The notes: generated by a model not told the origin, from the sequence alone. Counted from the stretch's first letter, positions 25,101 through 34,465 are shown. The stretch: DNA of 64,000 bases from Actinomycetospora corticicola (GCF_013409505.1 NZ_JACCBN010000001.1:3100001-3164000), one strand, 5' to 3'. Program-made: numbers and translations.

Positions 25101-26010
25101 GACCGGCGAGGAGTACGTCCCGCTGCGCCACCTGACCGCCGACCAGGGCAAGTTCATGCCCTACGACTCGGCGCTCTCGGAGTTCGCGGCGGTCGGCTTC
25201 GAGTACGGCTACTCCGTGGTGAACCACGACGCCCTGGTCTGCTGGGAGGCCCAGTTCGGCGATTTCGTCAACGGCGCCCAGTCGATCATCGACGAGTTCA
25301 TCTCGTCCGGTGAGGCGAAGTGGGGCCAGACCTCGGACGTCGTGCTGCTGCTGCCGCACGGCCACGAGGGCCAGGGCCCCGACCACACCTCGGGCCGCAT
25401 CGAGCGGTTCCTGCAGCTGTGCGCGGAGGGCTCGATGACGGTGGCGCTGCCGTCGTCGCCGTCGAACTACTTCCACCTGCTGCGCCGGCACGCCACCGAC
25501 GGGGTGCGTCGGCCGCTGGTCGTCTTCACGCCGAAGTCGATGCTGCGCAACAAGGCCGCGGTCAGCCCGGTCGAGGACTTCACCTCGGGCAGCTACCACC
25601 CGGTGCTCGACGACCCGACGTTCTCCTCGGGCGACAAGGCCGCGAACGCGTCCAAGGTCCTCATGTGCGCGGGCAAGATCTACTACGAGCTGGTCGCGGC
25701 CCGCGAGAAGGCCGGGAGGACCGACGACATCGCGATCGTCCGGCTCGAGCAGCTCTACCCGATCGCCGGCGACGAGATCTCGTCGATCATCGCCCGGTAC
25801 TCGAACGCCCAGAGCATCTCCTGGGTGCAGGAGGAGCCGGCGAACCAGGGGGCGTGGCCGTTCCTGGGCCTCATGCTCCCGGAGAAGGTCGAGCGGCTGC
25901 GCGGGCTGCGCCGCATCTCCCGTCGCCGCATGGCCGCGCCCGCGGCCGGTGTGGCGAAGGTGCACGAGGTGGAGCAGAAGGCGCTGATCGCCGAGGCCAT
26001 CGAGGGCTAG
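22153..26010 (+). CDS. kgd: Multifunctional 2-oxoglutarate metabolism enzyme (KGD/SucA, E1-E2 fusion)
   Basis: 1285 residues. It decarboxylates 2-oxoglutarate and, with lipoyl-E2 and E3 partners, acts as oxoglutarate dehydrogenase in the TCA cycle. N-terminal segment [16 protein letters not shown]; low-complexity Ala/Ser/Lys/Pro linker ~50-165; E2-type succinyltransferase domain ~170-400 with catalytic [15 protein letters not shown] (~377-391); then the ThDP-dependent E1 domain with GDAAFAGQG and [13 protein letters not shown] (~704-740). The lipoyl domain is absent, as in mycobacteria. Start GTG 22153 gives the family N-terminus; GAGG lies 12 nt upstream. GarA/FHA-type allosteric control is known for the family but not visible here. 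Confidence 0.95.
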   Translation: MSTSSPAAQFGPNEWLVDEMYQRYLADPDSVDSAWHEFFADYAPDDGSSVAGASSTSSTGASGNGSASGSAASGASRGERNGSSGSGTGGAAKTAASSNGSAPSSGTSGSSASSNGGGQAQAPAKPAEKKAEPAAQKAPAKDEAKEKPAAGSTTPAKSSEDAESAETVSPLRGAANAIAKNMQASLELPTATSVRAVPAKLLADNRIVINNHLKRTRGGKVSFTHLLGYAMVRALAQFPNMNRHYGSDAKGKPAVVDPGHVNLGLAMDLPGKDGARTLVVVALKGTENMNFAQFWAAYEDMVRKARSGKLGAEDFSGVTISLTNPGTIGTNHSVPRLTVGQGTIVGVGAMEYPAEFQGASDERLANMGISKIITLTSTYDHRIIQGAESGDFLRRIHHLVLGEDGFYDDIFASLRIPYEPIRWVQDLPESSIDRTARILELIDAYRNRGHLMADTDPLDHPQRKHPDLDIQSHGLTLWDLDREFPVDGFAGRSCMKLRDVLGVLRDSYCRTIGVEYMHILDPEKRAWLQERIEVPHEKVSAAEQKYILSKLNAAEAFEAFLQTKYVGQKRFSLEGAETVIPLLDAVLDEAAAHEMDEVVIGMPHRGRLNVLANIVGKPVSQIFREFEGNLDPGQAHGSGDVKYHLGAEGKFFRMFGDGETTVSLTSNPSHLEAVDPVLEGIVRAKQDMLDKGPEGFTVMPVAMHGDAAFAGQGVVAETLNLALLRGYRTGGTVHVVVNNQVGFTTAPEHTRSTHYCTDVAKMIDAPVFHVNGDDPEACVWVARLAVEFRERWNSDVVIDMVCYRRRGHNEGDDPSMTQPEMYDVIDAKRSVRKTYTESLIGRGDISLDEAEHALRDYGSQLEHVFNEVRELEKAEIEPSPSVEWEQAVPNSLQTKVPLEVIQRIARAFAEPPEGFSVHPRVKPVLERRGKAASTETAEGIDWAWAELLAFGSLLIDGKLVRLSGQDSRRGTFTQRHSVLIDRKTGEEYVPLRHLTADQGKFMPYDSALSEFAAVGFEYGYSVVNHDALVCWEAQFGDFVNGAQSIIDEFISSGEAKWGQTSDVVLLLPHGHEGQGPDHTSGRIERFLQLCAEGSMTVALPSSPSNYFHLLRRHATDGVRRPLVVFTPKSMLRNKAAVSPVEDFTSGSYHPVLDDPTFSSGDKAANASKVLMCAGKIYYELVAAREKAGRTDDIAIVRLEQLYPIAGDEISSIIARYSNAQSISWVQEEPANQGAWPFLGLMLPEKVERLRGLRRISRRRMAAPAAGVAKVHEVEQKALIAEAIEG

Positions 26011-26051
26011 GACGCGAAGCGCAGCGGAGCCGGACCCGGGGAGGTCGCACG

Positions 26052-26231
26052 GTGTACTTCACCGACCGGGGCATCGAGGAGCTCGAGGACCGACGGGGCG
26101 AGGAGGAGGTCAGCCTGGCGTGGCTGGCCGACCGCCTCCGCGCCTTCGTCGACGCCCACCCCGAGCACGCCGGCGCGGCCGACCGCTTCGCGGTGTTCCT
26201 GGCGCGCGACGACAGCGACGATGTGGACTGA
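26052..26231 (+). CDS. Small DUF6104-type protein downstream of kgd
   Basis: 59 residues, acidic, starting MYFTDRGIEELEDRRG and containing SLAWLADRLRAFVDAHPE, likely two helices. It resembles the DUF6104 proteins that follow kgd in related actinobacteria. The start GTG 26052 has an excellent Shine-Dalgarno (GGGGAGG) seven bases upstream, and the gene lies 41 bp after kgd, so it is probably co-transcribed. No function known; a kgd-associated role is only suggested by position. Confidence 0.7.
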   Translation: MYFTDRGIEELEDRRGEEEVSLAWLADRLRAFVDAHPEHAGAADRFAVFLARDDSDDVD

Positions 26232-26236
26232 CGTCC

Positions 26237-26279
26237 ATGTGAGCACTTTCGGCGGCTATAGCGGCCGAAGTGCTCACAT
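26237..26279. terminator. Palindrome, family C, first of a tandem pair
   Basis: Arms starting ATGTGAGCACTT pair across 26237-26279 with one bulged T and one mismatch; centre GCTATAGC. It lies 6 bp after the DUF6104-type gene stop. Confidence 0.7.
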
Positions 26280-26322
26280 CGCGCGTGCAGTCAGGACCAA
26301 CAGCAGAGACGTACGTTCGCGA

Positions 26323-26368
26323 CATGTGAGCACTTTCGGGCGCTATAGCCCCCGAAAGTGCTCACATG
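26323..26368. terminator. Palindrome, family C, second of a tandem pair
   Basis: Perfect 18-bp arms (26323-26340, CATGTGAGCACTTTCGGG, and 26351-26368), one mismatch, centre GCTATAGC. Followed by the GCGC tail TGCGCGCAGCGCA before the osmoprotectant binding-protein stop at 26381. Together with the copy at 26237 it separates two convergent operons. Confidence 0.75.
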
Positions 26369-26380
26369 CGCGCAGCGCAC

Positions 26381-27304
26381 CTAGCCGATCCCGGCCGACG
26401 ACAGCCAGTCCCGGGCCACCTGGGCGGGGTCCGGCTTGTCCGGGGCGTCGAGCCGCTTGTTCAGGTCGGTCAACGTCGCGGTGTCCATCTTCTGCGAGAT
26501 CAGGTTCAGCACGTCGGCCACGACCGGGTTGCCGAGCTTGCTCGCGTTGATCAGCGGCACGACCTGCTGCGCCGCGAAGTTGGACTTCGGGTCGGCGAGG
26601 ATCACGAAGTCGTTGTTCGGGATCGACGGGTCGGTGGTGAAGAGGTCCGCCGCCTGGATCGACCCGTCCCGCAGCGCGGCGACGGTGAGCGGCCCACCGG
26701 CGTCGAGCGAACGGAACTCCTTGAACGTGCAGCCGTAGGACTTCTGGATGCCGGGGATGCCGTAGGGCCGGGTCTGGAACTCCGGCGGCCCGCCGAACAC
26801 CACGTTCCCGCAGAGCGGGCCGAGCTGGTCGAGGGAGGTGACGTTGTTCTGGGTGGCGAACGCGCGGGTGACCACCACGGCGTCCTTGTCCTCCGCCGGG
26901 CTCGCCTGCAGCACCTTGAGCTGCGGCGGCAGCTTCGCCACCACCTGCTGGTACACGTCGGCGGGGGCGGTCGCCGTGGCGTTCGTGTCGAGGTACTGCA
27001 GGAGGTTGCCGGTGTAGTCCGGGACGAGGTCGATCGACCCGTCCCGTAGGCCCGGGAAGTAGGTCTCGCGGCTGCCGATGCCGAACTGCCGCTCGACCTT
27101 CACGCCGCGGATCGACAGCGCGGTCGCGTAGATCTCGGCGAGCAGCCGGTTCTCGGTGAAGTTCGCCGAGCCCACCCGGATGGTGTCGTTCGCGGCGGGC
27201 GCCTGCGGCTGCGACGCGAGGGGGTCGCCCCCGCCGCCACAGGCGGCGACGAGGAGCGCCAGGGCGGCCAGGAATGCAGCGCCGAGGGCGCGGGTCGGTC
27301 TCAC
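26381..27304 (-). CDS. proX: Glycine betaine/osmoprotectant ABC transporter substrate-binding lipoprotein
   Basis: 307 residues. Lipoprotein signal peptide with lipobox VAAC (about residue 20), then an OpuAC-type type II periplasmic-binding fold: IRVGSANFTENRLLAEIYATAL at the N-terminus is typical of OpuCC/ProX proteins, and VPDYTGNLLQYL matches the family hinge segment. It delivers a compatible solute (betaine, choline or carnitine; not decidable) to the two permeases. Start GTG 27304 has GGAGG nine bases upstream and follows the upstream permease stop by 5 bp. Last gene of a four-gene operon. Confidence 0.9.
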   Translation of the reverse strand: MRPTRALGAAFLAALALLVAACGGGGDPLASQPQAPAANDTIRVGSANFTENRLLAEIYATALSIRGVKVERQFGIGSRETYFPGLRDGSIDLVPDYTGNLLQYLDTNATATAPADVYQQVVAKLPPQLKVLQASPAEDKDAVVVTRAFATQNNVTSLDQLGPLCGNVVFGGPPEFQTRPYGIPGIQKSYGCTFKEFRSLDAGGPLTVAALRDGSIQAADLFTTDPSIPNNDFVILADPKSNFAAQQVVPLINASKLGNPVVADVLNLISQKMDTATLTDLNKRLDAPDKPDPAQVARDWLSSAGIG

Positions 27305-27309
27305 GGGCG

Positions 27310-28041
27310 TCAGCCTCCAGCAGTGACCGCGTCGGACGTCCCGACGGCGGGGGTGGCGGGTCGAGCATCGGATCGGGCGTCGGGTCGGGTCCGACGGGTG
27401 CCGGGCGTGACCGCCCGTTGCACGCCCTGGAGCGCGACCTCGAGCACGATCGCGAGGAGTGCGACGAGGATCGCGCCACCCGCCATCTGCGTGAAGTCCC
27501 GTTGGGCCTGCCCGTCGACGATGTAGCGGCCGAGGCCGCCGAGGGAGACGAACGCGGCGATGGTGGCGGTGGCGACGACCTGCAGCGTCGCGGTCCGCAG
27601 CCCCGCGACCATGAGCGGCAGGGCGTTCGGCAGCTCCACCTCGAAGAGAATCTGGCGTTCGGTCATGCCGATGCCGCGGGCGGCGTCGACGGCCGCGGGG
27701 TCCACCCCGGAGATGCCGGCGTAGGTGCCGGCGAGCAGGGGCGGGATCGCGAGCAGCATCAGGGCCAGCACGACGGGCGTGAGCCCGAGTCCGAGGAGCA
27801 GCACGAAGAGCACCAGGACACCGAGCTCGGGCAGGGCCCGGAGCCCGTTCGCGAGCCCGACGACCAGGAACCGGCCCCGGTTCGTGTGGCCGATGTAGAG
27901 GCCCACCGGCACCGCGATCAGCGCGCCGACCAGCACGGAGAGCGCCGTGTAGCCGAGGTGCTGCAGCAGGCGGGTGGGGATGCCGGCGGTCGCCGACCAC
28001 TGGGCGGGCGCGGTGAACCAGGCGATGAGGCTGGAGAACAC
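27310..28041 (-). CDS. proZ: Osmoprotectant ABC transporter permease
   Basis: 243-residue integral membrane protein of the BPD_transp_1 family with about six helices. The conserved cytoplasmic EAA-type loop is DAARGIGMTERQILFEVELPNALPLMVAGLRTA, which docks to the ATPase. The C-terminal ~40 residues are hydrophilic and Arg/Thr rich. Sits between the other permease (1 bp) and the binding protein (5 bp). Confidence 0.9.
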   Translation of the reverse strand: MFSSLIAWFTAPAQWSATAGIPTRLLQHLGYTALSVLVGALIAVPVGLYIGHTNRGRFLVVGLANGLRALPELGVLVLFVLLLGLGLTPVVLALMLLAIPPLLAGTYAGISGVDPAAVDAARGIGMTERQILFEVELPNALPLMVAGLRTATLQVVATATIAAFVSLGGLGRYIVDGQAQRDFTQMAGGAILVALLAIVLEVALQGVQRAVTPGTRRTRPDARSDARPATPAVGTSDAVTAGG

Positions 28042-28042
28042 G

Positions 28043-28690
28043 TCAGGCCCCCTGCTTCTGCGGGGTACGGGCCGCGGCCCAGGGGGCGAGCGCGCGGCCG
28101 AGGAGCAGGAGCAGCGCGTCGACCACCAGCGCCAGCACCAGGATCGAGAACAGCCCGAAGACGATCTGCGCGGTGTAGAACCGCTCGAAGCCCTGGGTGA
28201 ACAGGGCCCCGAGCGCGCCCTGGCCGATGATCGCGCCGACGGCCACGAGGCTGAACGAGCTCACCGCGGCGACCCGCACCCCGGCGACGAGCACCGGCAC
28301 CGCCAGCGGCAGCTGCACCCCGAACAGCAGGCCGAGCGGGCGGTAGCCCATGGCCACCCCCGCCGTCATGACCTCGGTGGGCACCTCGTCGAGACCGTCG
28401 ACGACGCTGCGGACTAGCAGGGCCACCGCGTAGATGGTGAGAGCGACGACGACGTTGACCGGGTCGAGGATGCGGGTGCCCAGGACCAGGGGCATGACGA
28501 CGAACAGCGCCAGCGACGGGATCGTGTAGAGCACCCCGGTCAGCGGCAGCAGGATCCGGCGCGCACCCCGGGAGCTCCACGCCCACCAGCCCAGCGGCAG
28601 GCTGATCACGAGCCCCACGATCACCGGGACCAGGGCGAGCACGATGTGTTCGACGGCCAGCGGGAGGATGTCCGCGCCGAAGAGCCTCAC
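28043..28690 (-). CDS. proW: Osmoprotectant ABC transporter permease
   Basis: 215-residue membrane protein paralogous to the adjacent permease, about six helices, with the EAA-like loop EVMTAGVAMGYRPLGLLFGVQLPLAVPVLVAGVRV. The pair would form the heterodimeric pore of an OpuC/ProU-type importer. Its start overlaps the ATPase stop by 4 bp (28687-28690, ATGA), showing translational coupling. Confidence 0.9.
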   Translation of the reverse strand: MRLFGADILPLAVEHIVLALVPVIVGLVISLPLGWWAWSSRGARRILLPLTGVLYTIPSLALFVVMPLVLGTRILDPVNVVVALTIYAVALLVRSVVDGLDEVPTEVMTAGVAMGYRPLGLLFGVQLPLAVPVLVAGVRVAAVSSFSLVAVGAIIGQGALGALFTQGFERFYTAQIVFGLFSILVLALVVDALLLLLGRALAPWAAARTPQKQGA

Positions 28691-29724
28691 CGCACCGCCT
28701 CGGGCGCGGCGCTCGCGTGCAGGAGCGTGATCACGGCCTCGGGCTCGATGCCGCCGAGCACCCGGCCGTCGTCGTCGACCGCCACGCCGCGACCCGAGGG
28801 CGAGCTGAGCGCGGCGTCGAGCGCGCTGCGCAGCGACCCGCCCTCCTCGTGGACGGTGCCCAGCGCCACGTGGTCGTCGCCCTGGCGCCAGCCGGTGGGC
28901 CGGTCGTCGTCGTCGACGACGAGCAGCCAGCCCTCACCCGTCGTCGGGAAGGAGGTGAGGGAGAGCGAGCCCGCCCCGACGAACTGCAACCGGCGGTAGC
29001 CGCGGTCGCGCCCCACGAAGCCGGCGACGAAGTCGTCGGTCGGGGCGGCGAGCAGCTCGGCGGGCGGCGCGAACTGGGCGAGGGTGCCGCCGACCCGGAG
29101 CACCGCGACCATGTCGCCGAGACGGATCGCCTCGTCGATGTCGTGGGTGACGAACAGGATGGTGCGGCCGAGCTCGGACTGCAGGCGGAGCAGCTCGTCC
29201 TGCAGGTCGGCGCGGACCACGGGGTCGACCGCGGAGAACGGCTCGTCCATCAGCAGGACCGGCGCGTCGCCGGCGAGGGCCCGCGCGACGCCGACGCGCT
29301 GCTGCTGGCCGCCGGAGAGCTGGGCCGGGTAGCGGCTGCCGACCTTCGGGTCCAGCCCGACCCGCTCGAGCAGCTCCCCCGCCGCCGTCCGGGCCTCGGA
29401 CCGGCTGCGTCCGAGGAGCACCGGCACGGTCGCGACGTTGTCCAGCACCGTGCGGTGCGGGAAGAGCCCGGCGTTCTGGATGACGTAGCCGATGCCGCGG
29501 CGCAGCGTCGGCGGGTCCTGCGTGGACACGTCCACGCCGTCCAGCCGCACGGTTCCCGACGACGGGTCCACCATGCGGTTGACCATCCGGAGCGTGGTGG
29601 TCTTCCCGCAGCCCGAGGGACCGACCAGCACCGTGATCTCGCCCTCGCGGGCGGTCAACGACAGGGACTGCAGGGCGACGGTGCCATCGGGATACGCCTT
29701 GCGCACATCGGAGAACTCGATCAC
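28687..29724 (-). CDS. proV: Osmoprotectant ABC transporter ATP-binding protein
   Basis: 345 residues. Walker A LVGPSGCGKTTTL (~33-45), Q-loop VIQNAGLFPH, signature LSGGQQQRVGVARAL, Walker B VLLMDEPFSAVDP, switch His in FVTHDIDEA. A C-terminal extension of about 100 residues has CBS-like character (SGRGVAVDDDGRVLGGIEPEAV), as in OpuCA, where CBS domains sense ionic strength. Start GTG 29724 with GGAGG nine bases upstream; first gene of the operon. Osmotic control is inferred from family. Confidence 0.92.
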   Translation of the reverse strand: MIEFSDVRKAYPDGTVALQSLSLTAREGEITVLVGPSGCGKTTTLRMVNRMVDPSSGTVRLDGVDVSTQDPPTLRRGIGYVIQNAGLFPHRTVLDNVATVPVLLGRSRSEARTAAGELLERVGLDPKVGSRYPAQLSGGQQQRVGVARALAGDAPVLLMDEPFSAVDPVVRADLQDELLRLQSELGRTILFVTHDIDEAIRLGDMVAVLRVGGTLAQFAPPAELLAAPTDDFVAGFVGRDRGYRRLQFVGAGSLSLTSFPTTGEGWLLVVDDDDRPTGWRQGDDHVALGTVHEEGGSLRSALDAALSSPSGRGVAVDDDGRVLGGIEPEAVITLLHASAAPEAVR

Positions 29725-29820
29725 CGCTGTCGTTCCTCCGCGGCCACCGGCGGCGCCTCGTCGGCCGCCTGGGTCGCAGCACCGTAACCGAACGTTCCGC
29801 GACCCGCGCGCGAAACGCCC

Positions 29821-32781
29821 TTACGAGGCGTCCGCCACGTCCGGCGCGATCGGCCCACGGGCGAGGATCTCGGCGAGCTTCGGGCCCGGCATGGCCCGCG
29901 CGAACAGCCAGCCCTGGTAGGCGTCGACGCCCAGGTCGCGCAGCACGGCGAACTGGTCCTCGTCCTCCACGCCCTCCGCGACGCACGTCTGCCCGATCGC
30001 TGCGGCGAGCTCGACGACCGCCCGGGCGACGGCGCGGTCGGACTCGCCGGTCGCGACCCCCCGTACGAAGCCGCGGTCGAGCTTGACGATCTGGGCGGGG
30101 AGCCCGGTGAGGCGGGACAGCGACGAGTAGCCGGTGCCGAAGTCGTCGACCGCGAACCGCACGCCGGCCGCGATGAGCTCGTTCATCTCGCGCAGCGTGG
30201 AGGGCGGCAGGTCGGCGAGGCAGGTCTCGACCAGCTCGAGCACCAGGCGGTCCCAGGGCAGGCCGGACCCGAGGACGATCTCGTGCACCGTCGTCAGGAA
30301 GTCGGGGTCGCCGGGGAGCAGGCCCGCGAGGTTCACCGCGACCGAGGCCGCGGGACGGTCGCCGTAGGCGGGCCAGGTGGCGGCCTCGCGGACGGCCGCC
30401 CTGAGCACCCACCGGTCGAGGTCGCCCAGCAGGTCGGCCGCCTCGGCGACCGGGAGGAACTTGTCGGGGAAGATCAGGCCGTGCTCGGGGTGCTGCCAGC
30501 GCACGAGGGCCTCGGCGGTCTGGACGCACCCGTCCGGCCCCACCACCGGCTGGAAGTGCAGCACCAGCTCGTCGTTGACCATCGCCTGGCGCAGCTGCAT
30601 CTCCATGCGCAGCGCCTCGTCGGCGCCCCGCATGATGGCCTCGTCGGCGAGCGCGACGCGGTTGCTGCCGCTCTTGGCCTCGAACAGGGCGGCGTCGGCG
30701 AACCGGATGAGGTCGGCCGTCGCCGGGTGCTCCGGCCCGTCGTGGACGTCGACGTCCGCGCGGGCGGCGGCGAGGACCCCCGCCACCGGGTCCGCGTAGG
30801 GGTCGACCTCGTAGCCGTCGAGCGTGGCGGGCAGCCCGAGGGCCGCCCCGACGGCGGCGCCGATGGTCGCCGAGACCCGGACCAGCTGGCCGTGCACCGG
30901 CACCGCGGTGCGCAGCAGCTTGCCGACGAGGTCGGTGAGGGCGTCCAGCCCGCCGTGCGCGTCGACGTCGGCGCAGAGCACGACGAACTCGTCGCCCGAG
31001 TGCCGGGTGGCGGTGCAGCCGGGCGGCAGCCCGTCGCGCAGCCGGTCGGCGAGCCACACCAGGAGCTCGTCGCCCGCGTCGTGGCCCAGCGAGTCGTTGA
31101 CCCGCTTGAAGTTGTCCAGGTCGCAGAACAGCACGGCGGTGCGGCGGGCGGTCGGGCCGCCGAGCAGGTGCGACACCGCGCGGGTCAGCGTCCGCCGGTT
31201 GGGCAGCCCGGTGAGCTCGTCGTGCATCGCCTGGTGGCGCAGCGACGCCTCGACCCGGCGGTTCTCGGTGACGTCGGTGAAGACGACGAGGTGGGTCGCG
31301 CCGCCGGCGTCGTCGACCGAGACCGACACGTGCAGCTCGCACCACACCGGGTCGGTGAGCTCGCCGCGCGCGCCGCGCTCGCGCCGCTGCAGGGCCCGCG
31401 CCGCGCACGACCAGCTGATGGAGCCCGCGGACCCGGCCGGGCGGGCCAGCAGCGGCGTCGGCATGGCCACGGTGTCCGGACCCTGCTCGGCGACCAGGTC
31501 GAGCAGCTCGTCGGCGCGGCGGCCGCGCAGCGACTCCTGGCCCTCGCCGAGCAGCCGGCACAGCGACTGGTTGGCCTGCACCAGGCGCTCGTGGTCGTCG
31601 AAGATGGCCACGCCGACCGGGGCGACGGCCAGCAGGTCGGTGAAGCGCTGCGTCGAGGTGCGCATCCGCGTCTCGAGGGCACGGCGCTCGGTGACGTCCT
31701 CGACCGAGCCCGCCACGACGGTGCGGTGCCCGACCGACGTGCGCTCGGCGCGGACGTGCAGCAGGCGGGAGGGGTCGTGCACCGGGCGGACCTCGAGGTC
31801 GAGGCGCGCGCCGGACTCCACCATCGTCGTCCAGCGCGCCGACATCTGCGGGCGGTCCATCGGGTGGACGGACTCCGCGACGCTCGCGCGACCGACCGTG
31901 CCGAAGGGCGGCAGCCCGAACAGGGTGCGGGCGACCGAGGAGAACGACCAGGTGTCGCGGGTGCGGTCGTGCTCCCACGACCCGACCTGCGCGAGCCGGG
32001 ACAGACCCTCGAGCCGGCGACGCTCGTCGGCGACGGCGGAGTCGACGGCCCGCGCCACCACCTCGTCCCGGTCGACGTCGCTCACGTCGACGAGGACGAG
32101 CGCGCCGTGCGGCGTGCCGGGCAGGCGGTTCCAGCGCACGAGGCGGACGGGCACCGTCTCCCCGTCGCGCCGACGCACCTCGCCGTGCTCGCTCGTGCCG
32201 ACGGTCGACGTGGTCCGCACGAGGGCGTCCACGGGCGTCCCGACCATCTCCCCGACCGCGAGTCCGACCAGGCGGGCGAACTCGCGGGAGGCGGTGACGA
32301 CGAGGCCGTCGGTGTCGACGACGACGGCGGGGCCCTCGGGCAGCAGGTCGAGCAGCGGGTCGGTCGTCCCGGGGGCGGGGACCGGCGTGGCGGCGACGGT
32401 GGCCGCCTCGACGGGGTTCCCGGTCGGCTCCGCGCCGGGACCGGTCGCCGTCCGACGGCGGCGCAGCGACCCGTCCTCACCGCGCGGGCGCGGGGACGGA
32501 CGCCCGGAGGCGGCCTCGCCACGGGCCGGGCGGCCCCGCGGGATGGTGGGCAGCGTGTCGGCCTCGCACCGGTCGGCGGTCGGCTCGGCCGCGGACTCCT
32601 CCGACGACCGCGGCTCGACGACCCGCTCGGACGGGCGACGCGACTGCGGGGCGTGGTCGGGGCGGGGCTCCGGACGCGAGGTGTCGGGGCGGGCCGGACC
32701 GGGCACCTGCTCACCGGCGAGCGCGGGCGACGACTCGGACGCGTCGGCGTCCGCCACCCGGACGACGGCGAGTCGCGGCAT
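29821..32781 (-). CDS. PAS-GGDEF-EAL cyclic-di-GMP signalling protein
   Basis: 986 residues, apparently soluble. Pro/Arg-rich N-terminus, then three PAS-like domains (~125-235, ~270-365, ~375-490), GGDEF (~510-700) and EAL (~730-985). The GGDEF signature is RHSGDEFVVL, a tolerated SGDEF variant; no RxxD inhibitory site precedes it. About 50 extra residues (TLDGYEVDPYADPVAGVL and more) split the late GGDEF domain before RFADAALFEAKSG. The EAL domain keeps AEALVRW, VDDFGTGYSSL and AEGVED, so phosphodiesterase activity looks intact. Start ATG 32781 has GGAG eight bases upstream; GTG 32799 is an alternative. Signal unknown. Confidence 0.88.
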   Translation of the reverse strand: MPRLAVVRVADADASESSPALAGEQVPGPARPDTSRPEPRPDHAPQSRRPSERVVEPRSSEESAAEPTADRCEADTLPTIPRGRPARGEAASGRPSPRPRGEDGSLRRRRTATGPGAEPTGNPVEAATVAATPVPAPGTTDPLLDLLPEGPAVVVDTDGLVVTASREFARLVGLAVGEMVGTPVDALVRTTSTVGTSEHGEVRRRDGETVPVRLVRWNRLPGTPHGALVLVDVSDVDRDEVVARAVDSAVADERRRLEGLSRLAQVGSWEHDRTRDTWSFSSVARTLFGLPPFGTVGRASVAESVHPMDRPQMSARWTTMVESGARLDLEVRPVHDPSRLLHVRAERTSVGHRTVVAGSVEDVTERRALETRMRTSTQRFTDLLAVAPVGVAIFDDHERLVQANQSLCRLLGEGQESLRGRRADELLDLVAEQGPDTVAMPTPLLARPAGSAGSISWSCAARALQRRERGARGELTDPVWCELHVSVSVDDAGGATHLVVFTDVTENRRVEASLRHQAMHDELTGLPNRRTLTRAVSHLLGGPTARRTAVLFCDLDNFKRVNDSLGHDAGDELLVWLADRLRDGLPPGCTATRHSGDEFVVLCADVDAHGGLDALTDLVGKLLRTAVPVHGQLVRVSATIGAAVGAALGLPATLDGYEVDPYADPVAGVLAAARADVDVHDGPEHPATADLIRFADAALFEAKSGSNRVALADEAIMRGADEALRMEMQLRQAMVNDELVLHFQPVVGPDGCVQTAEALVRWQHPEHGLIFPDKFLPVAEAADLLGDLDRWVLRAAVREAATWPAYGDRPAASVAVNLAGLLPGDPDFLTTVHEIVLGSGLPWDRLVLELVETCLADLPPSTLREMNELIAAGVRFAVDDFGTGYSSLSRLTGLPAQIVKLDRGFVRGVATGESDRAVARAVVELAAAIGQTCVAEGVEDEDQFAVLRDLGVDAYQGWLFARAMPGPKLAEILARGPIAPDVADAS

Positions 32782-33214
32782 CGGCCTGGCTCCGTTCACG
32801 CGATCGACCCCTTCACCGGCGGTGCTCCCCCGACCCGATCGGGACGACCGGACCGCCTTCTGATCTCCGCAACGAAGGACACCCCGTCGAGGTCCGGGCA
32901 CATCACCCCGTCGGGTGTACCGGGGCGCCGACCGTCCGCTCTGACGCGGTCGCCTGCATCAAGTCCGACGGGTGTGTCTCAACTCGGACGGTGAACGGTC
33001 CGGAGACTGCGGGTGGAGGCGACGAACGGCACAGATCCGATCGCGTGTCGTTCGCCGCGCCATCGATTCACTCAATCGCGTGTCGCGCTTCACGAAGCGT
33101 GTGAGCTCGTGCTCGTCAGCGGTCGTCGACGAGCCGTGACCGGCACCCACCGTCCGATCGGTTCACCCGTGATCACCCGGAAGTCCGTGCCGCTCGTCGA
33201 CGCGCCGCGGGCGA
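32782..33214. other. Intergenic region, 433 bp, no gene seen
   Basis: Lies upstream of the PAS-GGDEF-EAL gene and downstream of the malic enzyme gene, both on the - strand. Local GC content is lower than the flanks. The only structure noticed is a direct repeat ATCGCGTGTCG at 33040-33050 and 33075-33085 and a short dyad CGCTT-CACG-AAGCG. A promoter for the downstream gene must be here but I cannot place it. Confidence 0.6.
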
Positions 33215-34465
33215 TCACACGTCCGACGCGACCTCGGCGACGTGGGCCTTCACGACCCCGTCCGCCCCGGCCGCCGCCGCGACGGCCTTCGCCACGGCCG
33301 GCGCCACCCGCGGGTCGAGCGCGCTCGGCACGATGTGGTCGACGCCGAGCTCCTCCTGCGCGATCCCGAAGATGGCGTCCGCGGCCGCGAGCTTCATGTG
33401 CTCGGTGATCCGGCGGGCCGAGGCGTCCAGGGCGCCCGCGAAGACGCCGGGGAACGCGAGCACGTTGTTGATCTGGTTCGGGTAGTCGCTACGGCCGGTG
33501 GCCACCACGGCCGCATGACGGCGGGCCACGGCCGGGTCGATCTCCGGGTCCGGGTTGGACAGGGCGAACACGATCGCGTCGTCGGCCATCGTCTCGATCA
33601 CCGACTCGGGCACCGTCGAGCCGGAGAGGCCGAGGAACACGTCCGCGCCGGCGAGCGCCGTCGTCAGGTCACCGCGCAGGCCACGCGGGTTGGTCTGCTC
33701 GGCCAGCGCGTACTTGGCCACGTTCATGTTCTCGCGCCCGGTGTGGATGACCCCGCGGGAGTCGAGCACGGTCACGTCCTCGACGCCGGCCTCGAGGAGG
33801 ATCTTCGCGCAGGCGACGCCGGAGGCCCCGGCGCCGCTCACGACCACCTTCAGCGGTTCCAGGTCGCGGTCCAGCGCCGCCGCGGCACCGCGGAGCGCCG
33901 CCAGCACCACGATGGCCGTGCCGTGCTGGTCGTCGTGCATGACCGGGCAGTCCAGCGCCTCGATCAGCCGCCGCTCGATCTCGAAGCACCGCGGGGCGGC
34001 GATGTCCTCGAGGTTCACGGCCCCGAAGCTCGGCCGCAGGTGCACGAGGGTCTGCACGATCTCGTCGACGTCGGTGGTGTCGAGGACGAGCGGGATCGAG
34101 TCGAGGTCGGCGAACGCCTTGAACAGCGCCGACTTGCCCTCCATCACCGGCAGGGACGCGCGCGGGCCGATGTCGCCCAGCCCGAGCACGGCCGTGCCGT
34201 CGCTCACCACGGCGACCAGGCGGTGGGTCCAGGTGTAGCGGGCGGTGAGGGCGGCGTCGTCGGCGATCGCGCGGCTGACCTTCGCGACGCCGGGCGTGTA
34301 GGCGATGGACAGGTCGCGGCGGCCCGCGAGGGCCACCGTCGGCGCCACCGAGAGCTTGCCGCCCTCGTGCGGGCCGAAGATGTCGGCGTCGGTGAGGTCA
34401 CGGCCGCTCGGGTCGTGGGCCGGGGAGCCGGTGTCGGCCGCCGGGACGGAGCTCGTGCTGCTCAC
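33215..34465 (-). CDS. NAD(P)-dependent malic enzyme
   Basis: 416 residues, the short bacterial form. It decarboxylates malate oxidatively to pyruvate. YTPGVAKVSRAI contains the catalytic Tyr region, MEGKSALFKAFADLDSIPLVLDT the catalytic Lys and substrate site, NLEDIAAPRCFEIE the metal-binding Glu-Asp, and MHDDQHGTAIV the third metal ligand and family signature. The NAD(P)-binding motif is VVSGAGASGVACAKILL. Links the TCA cycle (kgd is nearby but not linked) to pyruvate. Start 34465; the upstream 308 bp separate it from the divergent rmlC homologue. Confidence 0.93.
   Translation of the reverse strand: MSSTSSVPAADTGSPAHDPSGRDLTDADIFGPHEGGKLSVAPTVALAGRRDLSIAYTPGVAKVSRAIADDAALTARYTWTHRLVAVVSDGTAVLGLGDIGPRASLPVMEGKSALFKAFADLDSIPLVLDTTDVDEIVQTLVHLRPSFGAVNLEDIAAPRCFEIERRLIEALDCPVMHDDQHGTAIVVLAALRGAAAALDRDLEPLKVVVSGAGASGVACAKILLEAGVEDVTVLDSRGVIHTGRENMNVAKYALAEQTNPRGLRGDLTTALAGADVFLGLSGSTVPESVIETMADDAIVFALSNPDPEIDPAVARRHAAVVATGRSDYPNQINNVLAFPGVFAGALDASARRITEHMKLAAADAIFGIAQEELGVDHIVPSALDPRVAPAVAKAVAAAAGADGVVKAHVAEVASDV

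Noticed and set aside
21865..25965. Open frame of about 1370 codons antisense to kgd
   Set aside because: Same effect; runs through kgd and the anti-sigma gene, with no recognisable protein features.
33040..33085. Direct repeat ATCGCGTGTCG upstream of the PAS-GGDEF-EAL gene as an iteron or operator
   Set aside because: Only two short copies and no supporting dyad or regulator; could be chance in a GC-rich region.
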